The notes: generated from the letters alone by a model not told the origin. A DNA stretch of 46,853 nucleotides from an uncultured Lachnospiraceae bacterium (GCA_947626435.1 CANQSB010000026.1:1-46853), one strand, 5' to 3'. Shown: positions 1 to 8,455, counted from the stretch's first letter. A program made the numbers and translations.

Positions 1-309
1 TGCGGACGCATAGATTTCTGCCCCCATGCCGGAAAATGTTCCTCCGGAAACTATGGGCGCACCGTCTATATAAAGAACCACGGCGACCTCCGCTTCCATC
101 CACGGATTCCAAGGGATTCCGAAGAATACAGGAAAATATACAGCGAACGGACAGCATGTGAACGTGTCAATGACCGCGTACTGAATGACTACTGCCTGCA
201 ATACCTGAAAATACGGGGCAGGGACCACTTTTCTTTTTGGACTATGCTCATAGGGATATGCATCCATTTGGATGCAAGGCATAAAGCTGCCCATCTCTAT
301 ACTGCTTAA
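1..309 (+). CDS. transposase, C-terminal part (cut by window edge)
   Basis: An open frame runs from the first base of the window to a TAA at 307-309, giving 102 residues with no start inside the window. It begins with a Cys-rich segment (CGRIDFCPHAGKC), then YIKNHGDLRFHPRIP and an ERVNDRVLNDYCL stretch, and ends HLDARHKAAHLYTA. The ERxNxRxxxxY type of motif near the end resembles the C-terminal catalytic region of DDE transposases of the IS1182/IS4-like group; that assignment is from memory of the family. The N-terminal part lies outside the window, so it cannot be said whether the copy is intact. No terminal inverted repeat of the element was recognised in the following 200 bases. Confidence 0.7.
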   Translation, partial: CGRIDFCPHAGKCSSGNYGRTVYIKNHGDLRFHPRIPRDSEEYRKIYSERTACERVNDRVLNDYCLQYLKIRGRDHFSFWTMLIGICIHLDARHKAAHLYTA

Positions 310-800
310 TTCTTAAAACGGGTAAAATATGACTTTTCAGTCTGTTAAAAAAGTATTTTTAGCAGGTTTAATTGTTATGTCCTTTTTTCTATCCACTATC
401 TTGAAATAACTCAAAAATAACCATTTTTTTATTCCATCTTTTCACAAACTTCACATCAATAAATGTTTTTCCGTTTTTTACTGACTTTCCGAGACTACAC
501 CAGTATGGCTCATTCCAATTATCGCTATACCAGCATAGCGATAATTGGAATAGTTATTCTAAAGATGTCAATGTCTATTAACATCTTGCTTATTCACACT
601 TTCCTGACTATATTTTATGATGTTTCTACCGCTTTTGCAATGAAAATTTTTTGGAATTTATATGTCAGACCGTAAAGCTTCCGCCGCTTATTAAAGAACA
701 TTGCAAAGGGCTAGCTACTTTATATAGCTATGTTTATCATCACTCTCATATATACCATATCCATAAAATGAATAGCACATTCTCAAATAAAAAATAGGCA
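310..800. other. gene-poor stretch with a perfect 17-bp palindrome
   Basis: No convincing gene is seen. The stretch is AT-rich and may hold the outer end of the transposon whose transposase ends at 309. The one clear structure is a perfect inverted repeat at 512-551, with arms at 512-528 and 535-551 and a 6-base loop. It has no T-tract on either side, so it does not look like an ordinary terminator. A 70-residue open frame across it (463-675) lacks a ribosome binding site and is dismissed. Confidence 0.5.
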
Positions 801-832
801 AAAAAAGAAAGCCCTACTATGAGCTTTCTTTC
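801..832 (-). terminator. intrinsic terminator of tRNA-Gly
   Basis: On the minus strand, AAAGAAAGC and GCTTTCTTT pair around a 10-base loop and are followed by further Ts. It lies 8 bases past the 3' end of the tRNA gene. Confidence 0.75.
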
Positions 833-839
833 CAACAAA

Positions 840-912
840 AGCGATAGACGGGGCTCGAACCCGCGGTCTCGACCTTGGCAAGGTCGCGCGTTACCAACTA
901 CGCCACTATCGC
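840..912 (-). tRNA. tRNA-Gly (anticodon GCC)
   Basis: Read on the minus strand this is a 73-base cloverleaf. The acceptor arms GCGATAG and CTATCGC pair perfectly, with T at the discriminator position. The D-arm contains GTAGTTGGTAAC, the anticodon loop is TTGCCAA (anticodon GCC, glycine), and the T-arm is GCGGGTTCGAGCCCCG-like. CCA is not encoded. It is a single tRNA gene with its own promoter at 948-976 and terminator at 801-832. Confidence 0.95.
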
Positions 913-914
913 AT

Positions 915-948
915 TATATCTTGTCCGCTTTCTTACGGACAAGATATA
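915..948. repeat. 13-bp palindrome between tRNA promoter and tRNA
   Basis: Perfect arms at 915-927 and 936-948 (TATATCTTGTCCG and its complement) around an 8-base loop. It starts at the last base of the -10 box and ends two bases before the tRNA 5' end. It could be an operator over the start site or a 5' leader stem trimmed by RNase P; the sequence does not decide. Confidence 0.7.
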
Positions 949-976
949 GTATACTTCAATGTTTTAGCTGTGTCAA
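948..976 (-). promoter_or_regulatory. sigma-A promoter of tRNA-Gly
   Basis: On the minus strand: TTGACA (976-971), 17-base spacer, TATACT (953-948). The expected transcription start falls about seven bases downstream, inside the 13-bp palindrome at 915-948 that separates promoter and tRNA. Confidence 0.85.
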
Positions 977-1027
977 CTATTATTTTTTATTATCCTTGCA
1001 TTATTTTTGCACATTTTCCGCCTTGAC

Positions 1028-1774
1028 TTATGCCTTCTTGTCTTCCTCTACAGGCACCACCTTTACAATGCCTTTCTTCCACAATATCCGCGCGCACAAA
1101 ATACTCAGTGGAATCATGACAAGCATAAGCCAGCTCGCCATTCCCGCGTTGGCGATATCGACAATGGTAAGCACAGACACGAGCAGCGCGGGCAAAGCTA
1201 CGGAAAGCAGACGGTTTTTAACATATGTTTTGCCGCTTCCTTTTCCAAAAAGGCTAAGCGCCATACAGCCAAACAACGCGGGCATTATATAATTTGCCGC
1301 CGTCGCCACATACTCATTATTCATCAGGGGCTGCAGCGGCACTATCAGCAAAAGTCCGACTGCCATGATGATAATCGTCACTATTGAAGATACGGCTGTA
1401 GCGATAAGCGCAATCGCGTCGCCTTCCGGCGTGCCCTGCTCAACCTTTGCAAGCTTCTGCGCATTGATTACGCATGGCATTTTCAAATTCATGAGATTGC
1501 CAGTGGCAAATGTGAGATAGCTGGACGAGCCCAAAATCGGCGTGTATCCGCCTACCTCGGCTATTCCTGTCGGAACCATGATAATCAAGATGGTAATCAG
1601 TCCCGGAACCATTGTCGAAACGCTGGGAAAGCATTTGTAAACAAGGCATGTAATGATAGGCACAAGCAGCATATAGACGATAAAAACCGAAAGCGTGATG
1701 CGCCCGAAACGATGCGCCCACTCTACAAAGGGGTCTAATTTTACATTTTCATTATTCTTATTTTTCTTAGCCAT
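1028..1774 (-). CDS. multi-pass membrane protein, partner of DUF5058 protein
   Basis: A 248-residue protein with a short charged N-terminus (MAKKNKNNENVK) followed by several hydrophobic segments, roughly at residues 27-50, 58-80, 120-147, 160-180 and 190-230. It ends in a charged tail (EEDKKA). The middle contains GIAEVGGYTPILGSSSYLTFATGNLMNLKMPC, rich in small residues as in transporter cores. It lies directly downstream of the DUF5058 gene on the same strand, and the two probably form a two-subunit integral membrane complex, perhaps a transporter; that role is inference. A good ribosome site (AGGAGGAAAAT) precedes the ATG. A palindromic repeat lies between the two genes. I do not recognise a named family with confidence. 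Confidence 0.75.
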   Translation of the reverse strand: MAKKNKNNENVKLDPFVEWAHRFGRITLSVFIVYMLLVPIITCLVYKCFPSVSTMVPGLITILIIMVPTGIAEVGGYTPILGSSSYLTFATGNLMNLKMPCVINAQKLAKVEQGTPEGDAIALIATAVSSIVTIIIMAVGLLLIVPLQPLMNNEYVATAANYIMPALFGCMALSLFGKGSGKTYVKNRLLSVALPALLVSVLTIVDIANAGMASWLMLVMIPLSILCARILWKKGIVKVVPVEEDKKA

Positions 1775-1798
1775 TTTTATTTTCCTCCTTACATTGCT

Positions 1799-1930
1799 AT
1801 ATGTGTTCTAAACCGTTCGAATTTAGTCAAAATATATAAAAACGCGGCTAGGCGCTGCGCGAGACGCCGCTTATTTTATATATTTTGCCTAAATTCTATG
1901 TTGTCGAATAAAATTTTGAAAACACCTAAT
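1799..1930 (-). repeat. palindromic repeat, copy A
   Basis: Copy of the family described under findings, in reverse orientation. It has the conserved arms AATTTAGTCAAAATATATA and TATATATTTTGCCTAAATT around a GC-rich core (GCGGCTAGGCGC...GACGCCGC), plus the outer ends TGTGTTCTAAACCGTTCG and CTATGTTGTCGAATA. It fills the gap between the DUF5058 gene and its downstream partner. The flank reads CACCTAATAC, as beyond copies C and H. Confidence 0.9.
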
Positions 1931-1935
1931 ACGAC

Positions 1936-2643
1936 TTATGACACCAGCGAAACCCACAAAACGCTTGAGCACATGGAAATTATCAGTGCCGCCGCCATGG
2001 TGAAGTTGCCAAGCCATGGCACTTTCTTGGACGCAATTCCGCAGAGAACTGTGACGACAAGGCTGGTGACGAGCGTCATCGTGGTCGGAATATCTGTAAA
2101 CAGCAGAATGGGGAGATAGACAGCAAACATTCCAAGGAAAAATACGCCCGACAAAATCTGTCCCCAATCGCTTGAGCCGCTCGCTTTCATCAAACCCGTA
2201 GAATATTTGCGTGCAACAAACACTACGGCAAGGGGCTCAATCATGACTCCAATCGTCATAACCATGATAATTGCCCCGAATATATCCGCATTTGATGTCA
2301 AAACCTCAGAAAGCGCAATCCCCATGCCGTCAGCCGTATACTGCGACGCCATGACTTCATAGGAAAGCGAGCCTATTACCGACAGCCTCCACCAAGGCCA
2401 CGCCGCCCCCAAGGACACGCTCAAAGTGACGAATCCCAAAAGCACGGCGATACTTGGCACGATGGCCGTAGTGATGCTTGCTTTCACTACATTTTTGATT
2501 GTTTCTTTGCTGATGCCAAGCTCCTGACAGCGTTTTGACGCGCGCAGAGCGCTGACTACCGCGATACAAACGACAAAGATAAGTCCGATAGCTATTAATA
2601 TGTACAGCAGCGGACTGTTTGCAACCACAGAACCTTGAACCAT
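1936..2643 (-). CDS. DUF5058 family membrane protein
   Basis: 235 residues from the chosen ATG. The longer frame starts at 2658, but its first codon sits inside the GGAGGG ribosome site that serves the ATG at 2643 (7-base spacing). The protein opens MVQGSVVANSPLLYILIAIGLIFV, then has RASKRCQELGISKETIKNVVKASITTAIVPSIAVLLGFVTLS and WPWWRLSVIGSLSYE. This matches the DUF5058 family of Firmicutes membrane proteins as I remember it. About six hydrophobic segments are visible. Function is unknown. It is co-directional with the membrane gene at 1028-1774, and the pairing suggests a transporter for a small organic substrate, which is inference only. Confidence 0.8.
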   Translation of the reverse strand: MVQGSVVANSPLLYILIAIGLIFVVCIAVVSALRASKRCQELGISKETIKNVVKASITTAIVPSIAVLLGFVTLSVSLGAAWPWWRLSVIGSLSYEVMASQYTADGMGIALSEVLTSNADIFGAIIMVMTIGVMIEPLAVVFVARKYSTGLMKASGSSDWGQILSGVFFLGMFAVYLPILLFTDIPTTMTLVTSLVVTVLCGIASKKVPWLGNFTMAAALIISMCSSVLWVSLVS

Positions 2644-2687
2644 ATTAAATCCCTCCATTTTCTATCATAATTGATAAATATAATTTT

Positions 2688-2730
2688 ATAAAAAAGCAAG
2701 GGTGTCCCCATTAGAAAACACCCTTGTTTC
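2688..2730 (-). terminator. intrinsic terminator after the GH3-like gene
   Basis: Minus strand: ACAAGGGTGT and ACACCCTTGC pair around a loop and are followed by TTTTTTATAAAA. It closes the glyA/GH3 transcription unit before the DUF5058 pair begins. Confidence 0.8.
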
Positions 2731-2773
2731 CCTCATTGTTACCGCCTGCCATTTGCAAGTGACAGGCAGATAT

Positions 2774-4102
2774 TCAGCTTTCTTCCAGCACATTTTTATA
2801 TTTCACGCGATATATCCTGTAAATTGATTCATGTATACGTTCAGTCGATATAGTGCCGTCCTGTACAGCCTGCAAAACACCCTCGTAAGCCTCCGCATAG
2901 TCCTGCGGCTCAAGAAGAATATCCGCTCCCGCCTGCACTGCCTGCACTGCCGCCTCTGCCGGGGTATATTTTGACGTGACTGCCTCATCATTCAGCCTGT
3001 CCGTCATCACTATGCCGTCATAGCCGAGGCTCCCTCTAAGTATATCGGTAATCATAGCCTCCGAAAGAGAGCTTGGCTTGTCCTCGCCTGTCGCTCCCTC
3101 CGCGCTGACATGTGACACCATTATGCAGTCAACGCCGTTTTGTATCGCCATACTGTACACAAGAAACTCACTGTTATTAAGCTCCTCTAATGACTTCGCT
3201 CCCGCCTTGTCCGATATGCCAGGGAATTTCTGCAGCACGGCGCTCACTCCGTTTTCCTGCATAGACTGAACCGCCGCATTTACAAGAGGCGCGGCAGTCG
3301 AAGCGTCCGAACTAAATGTCCGCCCCTGGAGCGAGGCATCGCCGTCCTCAGACACCACTTCCGCCACAGGCGCCAGATTCATATTCACGCCATAAGCTGA
3401 AAGTTTCTGCGCTATTGCGGAATACTCCTCATACACGCTGTCGCTGTCAGTAAGCTCTGAGGCATTTTTCCCCCCATCAACGCCATATAAATCTTGTGCT
3501 CCGCACTCCCTAGACACTGCCAAAAACAACGGAAACTCCGAAAAGCTCATCGTATTCGCAAGCATTTCCGAAAACTGTTCGTCCGACTGATAGCTCGCAG
3601 CACTGTAAACAAGCCCTCCCACAGGATTTTGAGTTATCGCGTTTTTGGTACTCTCTCCCGCCTGAATGACCTTGCTTACACCCGTAAGCGATTCAGGGGA
3701 AACCATAAACATTCCCGCAACCATCTGCTCTATGGACATCTCGTTTATAAGCGCCTCCACCAGCTCGTCAATAGGGTCTGCATCGCTCTCAGTATCAGTA
3801 TTTTCAGTCTGCGACTCTGTACTTTCTTGTGTCACAGCCGCGGATACTTCGGCACTTTCCTGCTCTGCCGCCGCGCTCGCGTTCGCCTCAGCCTCCTCGA
3901 TTGCCTCCGACACTTTTTCATTATAATTTCTAAAGTTTTTAACAGCGGCCTTTATGCCCAAATATCCGCCCATTATCACAAGCGCTATAATCACCACGGT
4001 AACGGCATAAGCCAGTATCTGGTTTCTTATACGCCTGCGCCGCCTTTTTAGCTTGTTTTCCAATTCGTCTCTCATAAATCTTCCCGTCGTCTGTTTTGCC
4101 AA
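2774..4102 (-). CDS. membrane-anchored GH3-fold (NagZ-like) protein, probably catalytically altered
   Basis: 442 residues. Residues 1-28 are strongly basic (KRRRRR), residues 29-51 form one membrane segment, and residues 60-110 are an Ala/Glu/Ser/Thr-rich linker. A glycoside hydrolase family 3 N-terminal barrel follows from about 112 to the end, so the enzyme part should face outside. GH3 landmarks are visible: MNLAPVAEV (241-249), QGRTFSSD (259-266), IVMTDRLND with the expected nucleophile Asp368, and AGADILL (391-397). The KHFPGHGD loop of NagZ-type beta-N-acetylhexosaminidases, however, reads QKFPGISD (291-298), so both usual histidines are missing. It may be inactive, carbohydrate-binding, or use a changed mechanism. 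The gene starts 23 bases after glyA ends and is probably co-transcribed with it. Confidence 0.8.
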   Translation of the reverse strand: MAKQTTGRFMRDELENKLKRRRRRIRNQILAYAVTVVIIALVIMGGYLGIKAAVKNFRNYNEKVSEAIEEAEANASAAAEQESAEVSAAVTQESTESQTENTDTESDADPIDELVEALINEMSIEQMVAGMFMVSPESLTGVSKVIQAGESTKNAITQNPVGGLVYSAASYQSDEQFSEMLANTMSFSEFPLFLAVSRECGAQDLYGVDGGKNASELTDSDSVYEEYSAIAQKLSAYGVNMNLAPVAEVVSEDGDASLQGRTFSSDASTAAPLVNAAVQSMQENGVSAVLQKFPGISDKAGAKSLEELNNSEFLVYSMAIQNGVDCIMVSHVSAEGATGEDKPSSLSEAMITDILRGSLGYDGIVMTDRLNDEAVTSKYTPAEAAVQAVQAGADILLEPQDYAEAYEGVLQAVQDGTISTERIHESIYRIYRVKYKNVLEES

Positions 4103-4125
4103 TTATTTTTTAGTGTTTAACAATC

Positions 4126-5364
4126 CTATATTAAAGGATACTTGTCCGTAAGCGTCTGCACAATCTCACGCGCCTGCGGTATAGCGCTCTCTTGTCCCTT
4201 TATCACCAGAGCGATTGCCTCCGCAATCTTGTCCATGTCGTCCTCTTTCATGCCACGGCTCGTCGCTGCAGGCGTACCAAGCCTGATGCCGCTTGTGACA
4301 AACGGCGACTTAGGGTCGTTGGGGATAGTGTTCTTATTGCAAGTAATATGCGCCTCGTCCAAAAGCTTCTCCACCGCCTTACCCGTAAGGTCATATGTAG
4401 TAAGGTCAACAAGCATCAGGTGGTTATCCGTACCGCCGGAAACAATCTTAATATCCCTGCTCATCAGCCCCTTGCAAAGCGCCTGCGCATTCTTTATAAT
4501 CTGCTGCTGATAAACCTTAAAGTCATCACCTAGCGCCTCCTTGAAACATACCGCCTTTGCCGCTATCACATGCATAAGCGGACCCCCCTGAATACCGGGG
4601 AAAATAGCCTTGTTAAAGTTGTACTTCTCCGCCGCCTCTTTGTTCGCAAGAATAAGCCCGCCTCTAGGACCCCTAAGCGTCTTGTGCGTAGTAGTAGTCA
4701 CCACATCCGCATAAGGTATAGGACTAGGATGAAGTCCCGCCGCCACAAGACCCGCAATATGCGCCATATCCACCATCAACACAGCGCCCACCTCATCGCA
4801 GACCTCTCTAAACCGCTTAAAATCAATAGTTCTCGCATACGCACTCGCGCCCGCAATAATCATCTTAGGCCTGCACTCAAGCGCAAGCTCCCTCATCCTG
4901 TCATAATCAAGAAAACCGTCATCATTCACACCATAAGGCACAACCTTAAAATACTTTCCCGACATATTTACAGGCGAACCATGCGTAAGATGCCCGCCAT
5001 GGTCGAGATTCATGCCCATAATAGTGTCGCCCGGCTGCAATACCGCAAACTGCACAGCCATATTCGCCTGCGCTCCCGAATGAGGCTGCACATTCGCATA
5101 ATCACATCCAAAAAGCTCTTTCGCGCGCTCAATCGCAAGATTTTCCACCACATCCACACACTCGCAGCCGCCATAATACCTCTTACCCGGATACCCCTCA
5201 GCATATTTGTTCGTAAGCGGACTACCCATAGCAGCCATCACAGCCTTGCTCACCCAGTTCTCAGACGCAATCAGCTCAATATGACTATTCTGCCTCTCCT
5301 GCTCCCCCACAATCGCATCCGCTATCTGCGGGTCTACATTTCTCACATCATCCAATGAATACAT
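4126..5364 (-). CDS. glyA: serine hydroxymethyltransferase
   Basis: 412 residues, the normal length for the enzyme that converts serine plus tetrahydrofolate to glycine plus 5,10-methylene-tetrahydrofolate, a cytosolic PLP enzyme and main source of one-carbon units. Diagnostic segments: [13 protein letters not shown] (residues 30-42), [15 protein letters not shown] (52-66), [14 protein letters not shown] (91-104), [13 protein letters not shown] (198-210) and the PLP-lysine motif [14 protein letters not shown] with Lys228. The start has GGAGG six bases upstream. A strong promoter at 5650-5678 and a long hairpin-forming leader precede it. The GH3-like gene follows closely. Confidence 0.98.
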   Translation of the reverse strand: MYSLDDVRNVDPQIADAIVGEQERQNSHIELIASENWVSKAVMAAMGSPLTNKYAEGYPGKRYYGGCECVDVVENLAIERAKELFGCDYANVQPHSGAQANMAVQFAVLQPGDTIMGMNLDHGGHLTHGSPVNMSGKYFKVVPYGVNDDGFLDYDRMRELALECRPKMIIAGASAYARTIDFKRFREVCDEVGAVLMVDMAHIAGLVAAGLHPSPIPYADVVTTTTHKTLRGPRGGLILANKEAAEKYNFNKAIFPGIQGGPLMHVIAAKAVCFKEALGDDFKVYQQQIIKNAQALCKGLMSRDIKIVSGGTDNHLMLVDLTTYDLTGKAVEKLLDEAHITCNKNTIPNDPKSPFVTSGIRLGTPAATSRGMKEDDMDKIAEAIALVIKGQESAIPQAREIVQTLTDKYPLI

Positions 5365-5649
5365 ATCCTACCTCCATAAAATTTATTTTTAATAATTAGC
5401 TTCCCTTACTTTTTATCTCCATTACGCAGCACCAACACCATAGCCCGAGCAGGGGCATACATCCCCTGAAGACCCTTGGGAAGCGTCGGCACTTAGCGAG
5501 ACAAGCTGTAAAAGCGTAGCTCCTTTTACAGCGCCGCCGAGCTTAGTGTCCGCTACGCTTCCCACAGAGCGCAAGCGAGTCTGAAGGGGATGTGTGCCCC
5601 TGCTCGGGCGACCAGTTGCCACCACCACCACACACACAGTTTGTCTTAT
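5365..5649 (-). promoter_or_regulatory. structured leader upstream of glyA (about 167-base hairpin)
   Basis: From the promoter at 5650-5678 the glyA transcript would carry a leader of about 280 bases. Its centre, 5443-5609, folds as one long hairpin. The outer arms 5443-5467 and 5585-5609 match at 24 of 25 positions (GCCCGAGCAGGGGC and complement). Inner arms around 5479-5497 and 5543-5563 pair GGGAAGCGT and ACACTAAGC-type segments. A perfect terminal hairpin lies at 5505-5532 (GCTGTAAAAG / CTTTTACAGC). The start of the leader is a GTGTGTGTGG(TGG)n tract. It could be a riboswitch-like element, a stable small RNA or a mobile palindromic repeat. No known riboswitch consensus was recognised. Confidence 0.65.
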
Positions 5650-5678
5650 AGTATACTTGTTTTCCCCACCTTTTACAA
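5650..5678 (-). promoter_or_regulatory. promoter for the glyA leader
   Basis: Minus strand: TTGTAA (5678-5673), 17-base spacer, TATACT (5655-5650). It sits just past the glycosyltransferase stop, so glyA is probably transcribed independently. Confidence 0.75.
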
Positions 5679-5686
5679 CCCCAATC

Positions 5687-6712
5687 TCAATTAAAATGAA
5701 AAATACTCTGACAAATCTTATACCCATCCACAGTAATCTTCCTCCCCAGCTTCCCGGGCAAATTCATCGCATTCCCAAGTATCCCAGACCTAAGCCGCGC
5801 CCAAAGCCACTTATCCTTACCACGTATATACCCCCAAAGCTCTTTCTTCTTCTCAAGATTTTCCTCTCTCCCCGACCGAATAAGCAACACAGACGAAACC
5901 GTCGTAATTATATCAAGGTAATTAACCATATACCTTCTCACCTTGCCATTAGCGCATATCCTCGAAAACTCCGAAACATAATAGTCCACCATAAGCTCAT
6001 TCACCTTAATCTGCTGGTCTATCCTGCTTATCATGACCTCCTCATTCACAGACTGGTCAGCCCGCCCGATATAATAACGGTAAAAATTAACGTCAAGATA
6101 ATACATAGTCTTCACATAAGGCAGAGGATTGAACACAAAAATATTGTCAACATAAAAAGTATGCTCCGGCAGCTTAAGCCCGCACTCACGCAAAAGCTTT
6201 GTACGGTAAATCACAGAATGCATAAGTATATACTGCCCCACCATGAAATGCCGCACATCTTTCCATGTAAAAATCTTATCCTGCGGCAAGGCATGGTGAT
6301 ACTTCATAACCTTTTTGCGTTTTTCACCCTCTTTTTCATAGACAAAATTGCTTATGAACATATCCACGGATTTGCCGTCATCAAGCAGATTGCGCAGACA
6401 GTTCAAAATTTTCTCGTAAGCGCTCTGGCTCACCCAGTCGTCGCTGTCAACCACCTTGAAATAAAGCCCGTTCGCGTTCTCAATCCCCGCGTTTACGGCA
6501 GAGCCATGACCGCCGTTTTCCTTATCTATGACACGTACAATGCCCGGAAAGCGCTGCGCGTATTCCTCGGCAATATCAAGCGTGTTATCCGTCGAACCGT
6601 CATTGACAATGATAAGCTCCACGTCCTCACCGCCCACAAGCAGGGAATCTATACATCTTCTCATATATTCCGCGGAATTGTAGCATGGAATAGTCACAGT
6701 CAATAATTTCAT
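5687..6712 (-). CDS. family 2 glycosyltransferase
   Basis: 341 residues. The GT-A fold signature is clear: MKLLTVTIPCYNSAEYMRRCIDSLL at the start, the nucleotide-binding VNDGSTDNT (36-44), ENGGHGSAVNAGI, and the metal-binding VDSDDW (88-93). The second half (about residues 190-341) is less conserved and presumably binds the acceptor. No membrane segment is obvious, so it is probably a cytosolic or membrane-associated enzyme of cell-surface glycan synthesis. The ribosome site is GGGGG. The DUF1653 gene ends 23 bases upstream, on the same strand. Donor and acceptor cannot be told from sequence. Confidence 0.9.
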   Translation of the reverse strand: MKLLTVTIPCYNSAEYMRRCIDSLLVGGEDVELIIVNDGSTDNTLDIAEEYAQRFPGIVRVIDKENGGHGSAVNAGIENANGLYFKVVDSDDWVSQSAYEKILNCLRNLLDDGKSVDMFISNFVYEKEGEKRKKVMKYHHALPQDKIFTWKDVRHFMVGQYILMHSVIYRTKLLRECGLKLPEHTFYVDNIFVFNPLPYVKTMYYLDVNFYRYYIGRADQSVNEEVMISRIDQQIKVNELMVDYYVSEFSRICANGKVRRYMVNYLDIITTVSSVLLIRSGREENLEKKKELWGYIRGKDKWLWARLRSGILGNAMNLPGKLGRKITVDGYKICQSIFHFN

Positions 6713-6735
6713 ACAAAAAAATCCCCCATTATTTA

Positions 6736-7290
6736 TTATCTAAGCCTGTTGCACTCAAAGCGTTCCATCATAATCAGGCAGTTCCTTATCTCAGCGTACC
6801 TCTGCTCTATGTCGCCCGCCTTAACCTCAGTGTCAAGGCTCGCCGCCATGGTGTCTATCATATCGTCTGTCACTATCGGATGCATGGCGCTCAAAATTTC
6901 AAGCTTGCGTTCGTATGTGTCCGCGTCAAGAAACTCTATAAGCCGCGGATTGAGCTGAGAAATATCCTCCTGAACATCGTCCTGCTGCGCTTTCGTACCG
7001 GATATGTCAGATACCGCCGTTTCTTTCACGTCCTTTTCATCCGCTGCCTTTTCGCTCTTTACATTCTGAAGTTCAAAGCGGTATTTCTGTTTTTCATTTG
7101 GGTATTTATTTGTGTCAACTCTGCTCATAAACATATCGAGTGGACGCACATACACCTCGTAAGGCTCATGCAGCTGCTGGTATACCACCATGCGCTCCTT
7201 TGTCTCGGAATTTCTTGCCAGAGTGACTATCTGATAGTAATTGCCCTTAAAATGACGATATATTTCTTGTGGCTTAGGATACTCTCTCAT
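6736..7290 (-). CDS. DUF1653 domain protein with C-terminal extension
   Basis: 184 residues from the ATG at 7290. An ATG four codons upstream (7302) is only one or two bases from GGAGG, while the chosen ATG has GGAG at six bases. Residues 1-75 match the DUF1653 pattern (PKPQEIYRHFKGNYYQIVTLARNSET...YEVYVRPLDMFMSRVD). A Lys/Asp/Gln-rich linker follows (about 75-115), then a helical C-terminal region (NPRLIEFLDADTYERKLEILSAMHPIVTDDMIDTMAASL). Cytosolic, function unknown. It lies just upstream of the glycosyltransferase gene and the two may be co-transcribed. Confidence 0.8.
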   Translation of the reverse strand: MREYPKPQEIYRHFKGNYYQIVTLARNSETKERMVVYQQLHEPYEVYVRPLDMFMSRVDTNKYPNEKQKYRFELQNVKSEKAADEKDVKETAVSDISGTKAQQDDVQEDISQLNPRLIEFLDADTYERKLEILSAMHPIVTDDMIDTMAASLDTEVKAGDIEQRYAEIRNCLIMMERFECNRLR

Positions 7291-7396
7291 AAAAATCTCC
7301 ATTCCTCCGTCCTTGGCTGACGGTGCAAGCGATAATGAAAACGCCGCCTCATGCCTTTAGTCTGCCAACATATTAAAATAATATTATATTTACATA

Positions 7397-8455
7397 CTAG
7401 TAAAGCTTTGTCTTTATGCTCTCCACATCCTGCGCAAACTGCAGGGCCATCTCTCTGTCGATTTTGTAATCACGGAAAAGCTGTACAAGCGCGTCGTCCA
7501 TCGTTATCATACCCAGCTTGCGATTTGTCTGCATTACACTCATAAGCTGGTGCGTCTTTCCCTCTCGTATAAGGTTTCTGACCGCCGATGTAGTATGCAT
7601 GACTTCAAATGCCGCCACACGCCCTTTCCCGCCTATTATCGGGACAAGCTGCTGCGATATTACGGCTTCAAGCACGTTTGCAAGCTGCACTCTTATCTGC
7701 TGCTGCTGATGTGGGGGGAATACGTCTATTACACGGTCTACCGTACTTGCCGCGCCTATGGTATGGAGCGTAGAAAGCACAAGATGTCCCGTCTCTGCAG
7801 CCGTGATTGCCACACTTATCGTCTCAAAGTCACGCATCTCGCCCACAAGAATTACGTCAGGGTCTTCACGCAATGCCGCCCTCAACGCATTCGCATAGCT
7901 CATCGAGTCAAGACCTATTTCCCTTTGGTTTACCATTGAAAGTTTATGCTGGTGAAGATACTCTATCGGGTCTTCAAGCGTGATTACGTGCGCATCGCGG
8001 TTGTTGTTTATCTTATCTATTATAGCGGCAAGCGTCGTAGATTTGCCGCTTCCCGTGGGACCTGTAACCAGGATAAGCCCTCTCTTTTTCTGATACAGAT
8101 TTATGACCGACTCGGGCACTCCAAGCACCTCCGGAGACGGCACCACAGTGTCAACCAGACGAAATGACATCGCTACAGAGCCTCTCTGCTTGAAGATATT
8201 CACCCTGTACCTGCCCTCGCCCGCTATCGCAAATGACATGTCGACCTCACCGTTTTCCTCAAAGCGACTTTGCTGGTGCTCGTTCATTATGCCGTATGCC
8301 ATTTTTGACGTGTCTTCGGGCAGGAGCCTTTCGCCCTCCATTGTGATAAGTCTTCCGTTTACTCTCATCTTCGGTGGTATACCAACAGTGATATGTACGT
8401 CAGATGCTTTATTTCTCTTTGCCTCCGTTAATATCTCCTCTATTGTCTGTATCAT
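7397..8455 (-). CDS. pilT: type IV pilus retraction ATPase
   Basis: 352 residues, the usual PilT length. The N-terminal PAS-like part has KASDVHITVGIPPKMRVNG (16-34). The ATPase core has Walker A GPTGSGKST (132-140), the Asp box TLEDPIEYLH, Walker B DVILVGEMRD (200-209) and the His box STLHTIGAASTVDRVIDVFP. AIRNLIREGK-type helices (here AVRNLIREGK) are also present, as in retraction ATPases. In Clostridia PilT powers twitching or pilus disassembly at the inner face of the membrane. No other pilus genes are in the window. The start has GGAGGG at five bases. Confidence 0.93.
   Translation of the reverse strand: MIQTIEEILTEAKRNKASDVHITVGIPPKMRVNGRLITMEGERLLPEDTSKMAYGIMNEHQQSRFEENGEVDMSFAIAGEGRYRVNIFKQRGSVAMSFRLVDTVVPSPEVLGVPESVINLYQKKRGLILVTGPTGSGKSTTLAAIIDKINNNRDAHVITLEDPIEYLHQHKLSMVNQREIGLDSMSYANALRAALREDPDVILVGEMRDFETISVAITAAETGHLVLSTLHTIGAASTVDRVIDVFPPHQQQQIRVQLANVLEAVISQQLVPIIGGKGRVAAFEVMHTTSAVRNLIREGKTHQLMSVMQTNRKLGMITMDDALVQLFRDYKIDREMALQFAQDVESIKTKLY

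Noticed and set aside
463-675. 70-residue open frame after the transposase
   Set aside because: No ribosome site; it runs across a perfect palindrome and has no recognisable pattern.
819-1292. Open frame on the plus strand over the tRNA and a membrane gene
   Set aside because: It reads through tRNA-Gly on the opposite strand and is a shadow of the gene at 1028-1774.
5422-5727. Open frame on the minus strand across the glyA leader
   Set aside because: It is produced by the long inverted repeat, overlaps the promoter and the end of the glycosyltransferase gene, and has no domain.
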